The notes under the pieces: generated by a model | Database searches by the model: none | What the model saw: only the letters and a program-made list of their open reading frames with translations | What the model was told of the DNA's origin: nothing | Made by a program: the position numbers and the translations under genes | In this document: positions 11,501 through 23,500 of the stretch, one piece after another | Numbering within the stretch: position 1 is the stretch's first letter | How the letters are laid out: the number at the start of each line of letters is the position of its first letter | Origin: Atriophallophorus winterbourni | Taxonomy: Eukaryota; Platyhelminthes; Trematoda; Plagiorchiida; Microphallidae | Direction of reading: 5' to 3' | NCBI GenBank assembly: GCA_013407085.1 | Contig: JACCGJ010003097.1 | Coordinates: 36,058-100,057 of the forward strand | Length of the DNA stretch: 64,000 nt

Positions 11501-14500
11501 CATGTTGTGCGTTTCGGTCAATCGATTATGACCAGGGATATACATTTTCTGCTCATAGTTAAAAATTTTCACCCGATTATACTCCCTGATTCGGGAGATA
11601 AAGTCTTTTCAAAATGTTCATGTCGACAGTAGATACTCGGTCGATCAATAACATTTACACGACGTTGACATGATCGCTGTTGTGCAAATAGAAGCATCAG
11701 TCGTTTATCTTCAGCTTAGGATGACACTTCAAAATATTACTTCAAATTGAGCAATTGAGAGTAAGATTTTTTCGATTCGCATGGTCGAAGATCAGCGCAT
11801 TAGTCACTATGCTTTGCGATGCCGTAGTAGAAATTAAGTGCTCTGTAGAACAGCTTCATAAGCTACGATGGGTTCGCTTTGCGACGGATGATCCGTGCAT
11901 AAAATGCAATCAGCTTTCATTCATATCTGGTATTGGTGGTCTAGTTTTCATGGTTATGAAGTAAAGTATTTATAACGCATGCGCCGTGTAACAATAATTT
12001 TTGTTTTGTGCGGTTGTTAAATCACCATATTTCAAGTAATGGAATGCCGGAAAAACAAAATTTATTACCGACTTTAAACGTTAACACATCCATTACGTTA
12101 TAACAAAACATTTTAATTTGAGGTTTCGTACCTAACTGAATTCCAATAAAATTCATTAGTCTTTTTACGGTTTTGAAGAAACAATTATTCACACGGAGCA
12201 TTTTTTATGAAAAACTGATCGCATCTTATTAGCTCGATCAATTTCCGAAAGGTCATTGGTGTGGTATATCGACACGAGTGCAATAGTTCTCGAATCCATG
12301 ATAATGGTTCAATTATAGCAACAGTTGCCGTAATTGCATGCAATTTAATACATCAGCGGGGTTCGCTGCAAAGACATATGCACTGAAAATGAGTAAAGTT
12401 AGCTAGACACATGAAATACATTTTACTTACAATTTTGGAAGAAATCTATACCATTATATATGTTTGTAACATTTTTAAAATATTTCAATTGTACATTTAT
12501 ATTTCTGAATAATCAATACAATAAAAAACGTTTTATCGATATATTATGTATATGTATGTATATTAGTGTAAACTTAAAGTGATTGGTAACCAACTTGCGC
12601 CTTTATGCCACAGTTGGGTAAGACTGGTACAATCAACCCGTTCAATCACGTGTGCCCAAACACGTAGATAGGGTTTAAACACATAATCATTAACTAAAAT
12701 GATCATTTGCATGCATTTGTGTCACACACACCGAACCACCAAACTTATCGAACAGTGACATACAAGCTCAACGTGTTTTCCATTCTTCCACTGTTTCAAG
12801 CGCATGCAGATCCTGATCGTACTGTCCCTACCTGATGAGTGGAAACAGCATAAAACCGCTCGTGGGGTCTGTGTGATGGAAATGCATGCAAATGCGCATT
12901 TTTGTATGTGAACGGTAACTTTCTGAGCCTAGTCTCGTTTATCACATTCATTGTAATGTTTACTGCAAAATAAACCAATTTATATTCTAAATTTACTAGT
13001 TTAGTTCATTCCTATTGCTATATGAAAGGGACTCGAGCTCAAATTTCGCTCGCTTAATCATAAATGTGATTATTAAATCTGAACGTTTGCTTTGTGTTTT
13101 ATTATTCTTAAAAAAATTTGTGAGCATATCTGGAGTACGATAGAGGATATGGAATAAGGATATGAAATTTAATCTAACAATTTTTGGATTGCTGACAATT
13201 TGATAGATTGCTTACCGACTTTGAAACGTCACCTCCAGTTTGCTATTTGATTCGCGAATCTCGTTCATCACCCGTTCTAAGTGTACGGACTCTACGGAGA
13301 TGTTATTTACAAACAGGATTCGGTCACCCACGTGTAACCCTGCTCTTTCTGCCGGAGAATTAGGAAGAATTTTGGCCAAGTATGTGATCTGAATTGCAAG
13401 ATTTTTAATTCTTTGTTGCGGTTACTCGTATTTTCCCCATTCAACTTAATATCCTCATCCTCAATGACCGATAATGAAAAATGAGCTATTAAGTGATTCA
13501 TTTTAGTTCATAACTTGCAAAAACGGATGATTCAATTATCAGAATATTCGAATAAATCAGAATGACAATGGTAACCATAAGATACATTTTCGATCGAGTT
13601 GAATTCCAAATAAATAGGAAGTTTGTTTTGACATTATCTTATATTATTTATTATATTACATATTTATGTAATTGATGCTTGGTACTGGTAGGTATATTTT
13701 GCGCGTAATTATATTCTCATGAAATAAAACCATTTTACAAATCAGGTTATAATTTAAAGTCAATCTTTATAAATAGAAGAGGAATCAAATTAATTTCAAG
13801 ATTGAGCTCTTCCTCTACCGAGTTAATTCGTGGTATGATTGTCAAACGCCACTTTCGTGAATTTGACAGATTGGTCAGAGTCATATCGTCTGATAATGCA
13901 CACCCACTGCATGAGGTCCTTATGACTTGCAGGTCGTTCAAAGCTACGTGTATTCAACATATCGTCCCGTATGCAAGAACTGCGAAATTCAAAATTCTTT
14001 TATTCGTTACCTGGCTCGATAATTGGTTGATCATACAAAAGTTATTCTCGATTTGAGGAAGAAACTGATAGTATAATAACTGAAGTGTGATCATCATTAT
14101 TCGACATGTCTTTTTTTATAAAAAAAGGTATATTTTATTTCGTGTGGTCGAATTAATAGTATGGCTGAAAACTCGTGTACCTGAATAAAGCCATTTTTCT
14201 TCTTCTTCTAGTTTTATGCAGTTGACCCCACCATCTGAACAAGACGATCATTATCTCACCTCAAGATATTTAGTCTAAATAAAGCTGTTATTATACATTA
14301 ATAACTTAATAACTCAATTAGCCAAATCGAGTGCACATTTGCTAATTCTTTCGCGACAGGTACTAATTCATTACAGATTATTAAAAGAATAAAATGGTAA
14401 ATCTGTCTGAAACATGCACTTATTTTTCTACTATTAATCAGAATCAAAATAATCCCCATTGTGGGTAGAATACTTCCTTATGCAAGCGATTCATTTTTGC

Positions 14501-17500
14501 GCAATCGGACGATAGATATCTGAAGGGATATACATCGTACAATGATCATTCTGTCAACAATTTCTACTACAATTTCTTATCGTTACTAATTTGTTGTTCC
14601 ATTTATTAGATGAAGTTTTAGGATGGGGATTAATCAAAGTCGAGTTAGTTCTACATCATCAATGGTAAATCTTTTTACCAATCTCTCTCGTCTGAAGACC
14701 AATCTTAAAATTACATGATTCAATCACCTAGCTCATCAACAATTGGTACACTCTCTAGTTTTACAATACTCTACTAGAAACATTTTCCAAGGCACTCATT
14801 TACTTTATTCGTCTTTGAAACGTTTACCTAAATTCGTTGGCGTAAGAAGCATTTTTTAATTTTTGTGGTACATCGATCGAGCCACATTTGGTGATTCGCT
14901 ATCACATTAATGTAAAAGAATCATGTTATTAGAAAACATGTTTGAAAATCAATTTTACCGTTTTCTGAATTTTATTTCACATGGAGTGGATAAGTGAATG
15001 ACACAGTGAATTCCATTCAATATCGTTTCGACGAAATCGTGCTTAATATGCTCGTCCAGTCGACGTGCTTTTCAAGCAAATTAACTTAGTTTTCGGAAAA
15101 TAGTTTCACGATCTTTGATAGGAAAATCAATTGATAGCAGCGTGCGTATTCGAGATCGCTTGAAAGATCAACTCGAGGAACTTGAAGTGCTAAATCGTGA
15201 AACATTTTGGTGGAAATGCCAATATCACGGCACGTGGCAGCAGGTTAGCTAAGGAACTAGCTATAGATAAATAATGCATTGTCACAATTACGATCTTTAC
15301 CACCTTCTGACTTCTAGACTACGCGTGGCTGTTCGTTTGCAGTATATTATGGATAAATTCATTGAAATTTTTGCACGTAAATTCTACGAAAATAGACTTT
15401 TTTCGAAGTAGACCAATTGAATTAATTGGGTAGGGTCAAGGGCACAAGGATAGAGTTTATCGACTTTAAGCGAATGTGAAACAATCTTTTTATCTACAAG
15501 ATTGAGCGGCAATATATTTTTTCTACCTTGATTTACTAATGACTTTCGTATCCATATGCACCAGTTCAATTATTTTATTTTATTTTTCATAATTCATCCA
15601 CATAAAAGGCAAACGAAATCGGGAACAAAGTTGCTCACTTGATGCTGTCCGTTTGTCCGAGCCAGTTTCATTCCGAATTTTTGTTCACCATTTTTTCTGG
15701 TAATTGTCACATTTCGTCGTATACATTCCGGTAACGGCCTCACTGTGGTTCCCCTTATGAAATCATTTCTCAGGATAATTGTAGAAATTTCCATCAAGCG
15801 TAGAGCGATCAGTGGACACAGGCAGTTGTACAAACAGCAATAATCTGGATGGCCAGTACGCCCGGACGATAACTGTTGCTCCGTGTTTGAAACATAAGGA
15901 GTAGACAATTGGTTCAAGGTCGCCTAAAATTGGCGCGCGAAATGATTTGTGATCCAGTTGAATCATTGAATGCATGATTGAGTAAATGTAGTAATTCATA
16001 CATTTTGACAAAATGTTTTGGTATTATATTCCATAATTCTGTTCGATATATTCTTTGTCGACTCCAGTCATGGAAAATGCTTCGGAAATCTATCCCGAGA
16101 AAAAAATCCAGAGCCGGGATCCCGATTGGCAGTCAAAAGTTGTATTTAACTTCGTCCTGACAATTCCTACTCCTACTCCCGTGGTTCCAATGGTGCCATG
16201 ATGAAGGAACACTTGCTGCATGGCGTACACCTTAGCGCCCCAAAGAGGGCACTCCATTCCGCACTTGTGGATACTAACATAAAAAGCAGCGGAACCTGTT
16301 AAAATCTATGGCTCAATTCATGCAGACCTAAGCGACTTGGGTTGCGTCCGGCTGTGGGAGAGAGCATCGTGTCTCATTGAACGACTACCGCCCGCCTCTA
16401 TCTGGGCAGCCCCTATTCAAAAGAGTTCGCAGAAACTGGCATACTAACAGAAAGTGATCAGAAATTTTATGGAAAGGAAGTGGCGCTGGTGAGCCTCGAC
16501 TGGATTCATTTGTTTTTTCCGTGCAAAACAGCCTCTTAAATGTATCAGAACCAAGCAGCATCTTGAGCAAACGAATTTGGACTCTGAATCATACGGTCAT
16601 TACTGGTATCATTACATTATTTGAAGTTAATGTGCCGACGCTCTTAGCCACATCTTCTGACAAGGACGCTTTTCACAGCGGCCTTCCAACAGTCATTAAA
16701 AGTGTGCACATATAAAACTGCGTAGTGGTATTTGGTGCTTTCAATGCCAGAATTGGTGCAGTACACGAATCTTGGACTAACTGTCTAGGAATGTCTGAAG
16801 TAGGTAGGAAAAACGAAAATGGACAACACTGTTTAGAACTATTCACACAGTTCAATTTTTGATTTTATAAAACATTCTTTCAAACAAAGCCACACCTTAA
16901 AGTCTCTTGGAAACATCCTCGGTCTAATCATTGGCATCAGCTTGATATTTTCAGCATATCATATTAAAGCGCAGACTGTGACACTGATTATGCATTGGTT
17001 TGTGCAAAACTGAAACTTCACCAGAATAGATTTCTTCGCGCTAAATGGACTAGTAAGTTAAGAATGGAGGTTTGTCGCGTATGCATATACAAAGTGTTTC
17101 TTGTTGTGTGGTTAAAAGGCTGGAATCTAATAGTTGTCTATAGTTTATCTTTTGTCTGTTGGCACGATGATATTTCTATATAGGAAATAGTCAATTTTAA
17201 TTATTTTGAGAAAGGGAGACCGATGTTACTTGAATGTAACCGTACAAAATTATACGATCATATCAACAGTGTTGTGAGCATAGTAAAATCGTTTGGTTTG
17301 CAAACTCACATTGCCAAGCGCGAGTAATCCTGTCACTCTCCTGTCCACATTGCACTGGAAATTATTCACAAAATCATGAGCATTTAAATCGTTGTCTTCT
17401 ACATCCGTTTCTCGTGCACTCAGACATCCGTTTCTTGACAGTCCTGAGTGAATTTCGCTGGGATCTGTCAGATTGATTCGGCTCATATCACTGGACGATC

Positions 17501-20500
17501 TGGGGTCAATTAAAGGCGAACACGGCGCCGAGTGAATTAATTCAGCGCGATTTGTTTGCAAGTGGTATTTGTTCTGACAAGCGGATTGTTCAGGTCCGTT
17601 TCGGTTGTATCTTGGCGCGTAATCGGTCTGAAAATTAATTGAAATATGTTTGTTGTAAATTTGAATGTGCAAAGTATTTCGGAACAGTGAATAAGATTTT
17701 GACGATAGAATAAAAAATCAATTGATCGACTATTGTAAAGGAAATAAATCGTCGCTAGTTGTTTAATCCTTTAGATGTTAATGAACCAACTGGAAAAGTT
17801 TAAGTCATAATTTAGATTTTTTATATTGTTGTATTCTGTTTGAATAAATTAAGCACATACTGATCCTGATCCTAATGCCCCTACCTGATGCGTGCAAACA
17901 GCATAAAACCGGTGGTGGTGTGTGTGATGGATGTGTGATGATTTGGATGTGTGATATTTTCTTATTATAGCGCACGGAGTTAACCATTTCCAAGTGTGTC
18001 TACATGTGACTGAAGATTTTAATTGTACCAACCTCATGAGAATTTGGCTACAAATTGCAAACTTCAGTCACCATTTTTTCACTTTTTCAAAGCTGGCGGA
18101 TCCTGATCTTGATACGTCTATACTGTATTGTTATTAGTGTGATATGTGTTATTCCTCATTGTTCATAAAATGAAACATCAAAAATATTTAAGCCAATAAT
18201 CATTCTAATAAAATCTGCAGTGTGATAATAACAATGGGAATCCGATAATTCGGTTTCAAATTTGTAGTTGCAGCTTTGATTTAAATGTATTGTAAAGGTG
18301 ATTAGGTTACTTAATTAGGCACTTGGAAAAAATCACTGTGGTGATCTTCAGAATTATAACAAAGATAAAGGAAAGTGAACATTTTCAGCATACTACTGCC
18401 GTTTAGTAAATTATAATGAATGATTGAGATCGTTTAACATAAACACAAGTTCACTTTATATATGTAATCTGCATTGGCAAATCAGGGGGAATTACGTTCC
18501 GTTTGAAATGGAAATATGGGATTATTAAAAATTTAACTTCGACCGGTTGCCAAATTATATTATGTTTGCAGTGTTTGATTTTTGTATAGTTGCTTGGGAC
18601 CGAAACGTGGTGGGAATGAGAAATCTTCCGTAAAATAAAAATGAACGCAATATTGAATAAATGAGGAATGTACTAATTTCAGTTATTTGGCAAATAAATG
18701 TGAGTGCCACGTTAAGAGATTATGTAAGAAACAAGAAAAGTATACCATCAAGTGATAACGAGTAGAACGTGTGAAAATTATCGATAATTACAACTTGCAT
18801 AACATGCATTAAACAAAAGATCTTATTTTTAACAATAGATGTTTTGTTGCGTCAACCGGAAAACGTAAACTTAATATGACGTAAAAATCATGCAAACTAA
18901 AATTTGATTTTCACTTATAACAAGGCTCTGTGTACTTCGATGTAAGTTGAACCAAATTCTGTTTCGCGTTGGTATGTGAGACTGACGATTCAAACTTTTC
19001 ATACGAAATTATCTTTTAATTTGTGTTGTTTTGTTCGAAATTCGTGAATAACATTATGATGGTTTTTCGTTTTATCCTAATTTTAATAGTTCTTTCTAAC
19101 TCTACGTGAATCAGAAACGTGTGGTTAACCTGCACTTTCGTAAATTGGTTTTTTTTAAATCTGATAGAAAATTGAACTAAAGTATACAGCAAAACTTCTG
19201 TTTACTTTATGTAAATGAAAATAAAACTCGATGAAATTAAACTCATTTCAAACGCTGAAATAAATTGAAGAAAAGTTGGTTCCATGGATAATTTTTCTTC
19301 CATATTTTAAAAAAAATGTTTTCCAACGTTTGCGGCAAAACTGTTGACTCGACATCAAACAGACCTCATTTGTGTACATGTAAGTAAACAAACCGAGTTG
19401 ATGTCATTCTGTTGTCCACAAACGGGGAAAATTTATCGCTACAAATGTTACAGATCGAGATGGGAACAATTTGGTGGTGTGAAATTTATGGGAGTGTTCT
19501 TTGAAGTTTTGCGTTAAAATTAACTGTTTTTAAATGTTGCAATCACGTAGTGCGTAATCGTTAATGAAATTCGAAAAATTCGAATTTAAAGTCACGTAAC
19601 AAGTATTTGCTTGTACTATTGCGAAATTTAAAAGATAAATTACACTTAAATTATTAATATCTTCATTAAGGTATATGCTGAATATAACACTTATCTATAT
19701 GTCATTTACATCCTAGATTAACCCGTCGGTGCTTGATTACGTTTACTTTCATTTATCAAGTTACACTAAGCTAATTGCCTTCTAAGATATCACCCACAGA
19801 ATAGAAATTCAAAGTAATTCGAAGTAATTCAAAGTTTAAATGGTCCAAAAAGCAAATACTTTACAGTTACCACAGATTAAAAATACAGGGAATGCATAAA
19901 AACAACAAAAATGTTTTATCCATATCGAAAGTCAGCACGCGGATTCAGGTGCAAGGTTGGATTTGGTCAACATATACTTGTCAAGTTCATACTTGAACAG
20001 GTTCAGGCTTGTTGTGCAAATGATATGTGGGGGCAGGGAGTTCAATATAAAACAAACTCTGACAGCAGAGAAAAACCTTCGACAATTTGATCTGGAGTGT
20101 GGAATAATTAACTTGTAGCCCTGTGTTATATTGCAAATTTTAATCTTTATTGATTCTGATTATACCATATCAGTCAGCATATATTTTCAACCTCTGATGT
20201 ACACATTACCTTATCAAAAAGCACGAAATTATCCATCCGCTTTTCCGAGAAAAATTTATCAAAATAATTTCGTAAGCTCAAACTATTTACAATCATAGTT
20301 GGCATGGAAAGAAGTAAAGCATGCATGATTTTACCGTTGCTCGAACATACGAGCATTGTCTTTGCTGATTCCAAACAGCTGAAGGAAGTTCAAGGGTGCA
20401 TTGTTCGTTTTAGGATATAATCAGGCTATTTTGTCGCACAAAACCAATGTTAGATCAAAGAGTTCAAGTGCGAAGTAAAGGTACACTTTATAGTGTAAGT

Positions 20501-23500
20501 TTTACCAATGGGCATGCTTGACTTGTCTTATAGAGGAATTCGAAAAATCTAAATCTTTGTTTGTAAAATTGCTTCAGATTTCATTGAAACTTATTTGGTC
20601 GCTTTGAACTGACGAAAGTAAAATATTAAATTTTTTAAGTTGAATCAACTTGAGAAAATAGAGATTTTAGTGCATTTCTCAGCCAGCAACAAATGGTATC
20701 CTGTTTGAAAGACGCGTAGTGTATCGTTGCGCAATCAAAATTTGTACGAAACACGGTTTTGGTATTACTTGCTATCAGTCTTATCAAGCTTCATTTGAAA
20801 ATTTTCAAAAATCCCAATAAAAAATAAATTAAATTCACCCACCAATAAATTGCTTTTCCGGATTGTGAGCCCACTTTACAATCTAATCTGTATCTCTGCG
20901 GTAACCGTAACCTCGGACAAGAACGGCTACAATCACCCGTTCACAAATTAATCGAGAGGGTTCATGTGATAACGTCTCATGTATAACCATATACGCAATA
21001 TACATTTTACCTATCTACTAAATAACAGTTCGAATACTAGTTTCATTTAGCTGAATAGAAACTTTACTCGTTTATCCGACTATGAAGCTAAGATGAAAAA
21101 CGACATATATTACCCATTACTTTTAGCCTGAAATCTACTGTTTATGAAGTCAAAACATGTGTTACGATCATTCATTATTTTCACATGATAATATTCGTAA
21201 AGATTATTCAATTCTACGTTGAAATTAAATTTTATTTTCCCACGGTGCGTGAAAATTGTCGAAGTCTGAATTGACGTTCCCATTTCGAAGTCCGCGTGAT
21301 TTTGAATTAGTTTCACAGTTGATTATTTATTTGGGTTATTTCATTGGTGGGAATGCTTCGAACGAATTGAGAATTACGATAACAGAACAAACATTATTAT
21401 TATTTCTTTGAGAATCATGCAGATCAAGTAACCAATAATTTTGATTCTGATCGTTAGCCAGTTTAAATGAAAATATTTTCTATTTGGTGGTGCCCTAAAT
21501 TAAATATGAACTGAGAATCTAAGTTTACATTTTTCACCTGTGGATTGTAAGTGTTGTGGATGTGAGTGAAACGATACATATGCCTTTTAAGCCTCTTGAG
21601 CGCTTGACCAAGAATCACTATTTGATTCTTTGTTTGAGCATCGTGGTTCGTCGTACGAACCCTATTGAACAATGGCATGCAAGTATAACTGTGCTTACCA
21701 CTTTATCACTGTTTCAAGTCTCACTGAACATAAGCTTACTGTATCTACCTGTGAAATGCATGTGCGGAGGTTGTGAGCATTCCAATAATATGTCCTGAAA
21801 ATATTTAGAGAATCAGGGGTAACTGTAAGATAAGATTTCAATGCGTTTCTAAGTATATTTGTGAAAACATTCGTCTTTTTCATACAAAATGATGAGTATA
21901 ATACATTTTACATTCTTCTGAATGGATACATGAGTTCGTTGAATCTCATGGCAACCACTAACTTATTGTTGCTTCGATAAAGAAGCAAATATAAAAGTTT
22001 AAGTAATTAAAAAGGTACTGCCCATTCCATTTATGCATATCACATCTATCCCTATAACTTTCGGGAAATTGATCTGTGAAATCAATGTGTTCACTGAGAA
22101 TTCGTGTTACCGAATAATTTTACAGGTCCATCTGAAGGTTAGAATTGAATGAAGAATGCCGTTCCGGTTATTGATTAAGTTTACGAAAATTGCTTTGCTT
22201 GCCTTTTTCAACAAATTAACTGAAACATATCACACAATAAATAGCTACGTATTACAAAATCTTAGATATAAAACATTCTAACTGATAATATATTAAGGGA
22301 ACGCATGTGATTGCGTTCAGCAAAGGCTTACACCAACGAGGCAGTTTTCATTCTAATTTTACACAACATCACATGCGATCTCCTATCTCTGAAATGATGC
22401 TAGCATTCAAGACTACAAAGTAGAAACCTATTATCATTACTGTATTAGCCTCGCCTTAGCGAGAGGGTAATTAAACGGAATGTTCGCATTCTATTCTAAC
22501 ACTGATAGATCTGGTGGGTTTGTCTGAAACTACTATCCGGGCCATATTGTATTGCAAACGTTGAAAATTTACCGCAGCATTTTAATTAAATTTCGTTTTT
22601 ACTTTGCCAACGTGAAAAATGATTTCTGTGATGTAGATACTGTAGAATATTTGTCTGCTTGTAGTTGTAAGGGTTTCAGCTTCCTGTATCCGACTGCTAT
22701 GCCATAATCTTACACGCAAAATTTCCTAGTGGATATTAACTTGTTTGCTTTACTGATGAGGTTTTAGCATCGTTTTAACTAGTTTGCTAACTGAGCGTTA
22801 GTTGTGTTAGAAAGAAATTCGTTTCAATCATATCATATATCATTCATAGAAGAATCACACAAATAAGCAGAAAAGTATATTTCGTTCGATATAGAGAAAC
22901 CACGTAATCATTAAATTGTTGACGTGAAATTTTATTTCGAATTTTTTGCAAACATTCTGAGCATTTTTAATAATAGTTTCCATTTTATCCCTTAACAAAT
23001 CGCGATAATATTCCGCTGTCTCTTTGTAGCTACACGTCAAGCTTGTCACAACAAAAGTTATTAATTCTGGCACTGAGTAGATGACAGAATATTTTTGCAG
23101 AAATTCGGAAGTCTGCAAAATTACTCATTTAAATTTGAGGACTGCTGAACTTTATTTGGGATAAATCACAAAAATTCTACATAACGTTAAAATTTGTTAG
23201 ATACTGAAAATGGATAAAAAAATCGAAAATTCGAAAAAATCCGTTCTCTGGATAATAAGATGATATGTATCTGGGTAAAGATCAATTTTGGCGTGTAACC
23301 ATCATCAAACCATGCATTACAATCAAAACTGGGTAAATAATTCAGGTGAATTTCATATAATAGTTCAAAATGAACTTTAAATTAGGTAGTCTATGTAAAC
23401 CTCGTGATGTCAAGTCAATTTCACAAAATTTAGGTTATATTGACAGTTCTAAATAAAACGGAATGTATTTATGATATTGGGTTACAACTAACTTGCTATG

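Noticed and set aside
15763..16011. 82-codon minus frame overlapping exon 3
   Set aside because: A shadow frame; the PDZ1 start lies in the other frame.
20870..20990. Possible arm of the hammerhead foldback element (TACAATCACCCGTTCA)
   Set aside because: Similarity is limited to a few short words and the order is unclear; not enough to call.
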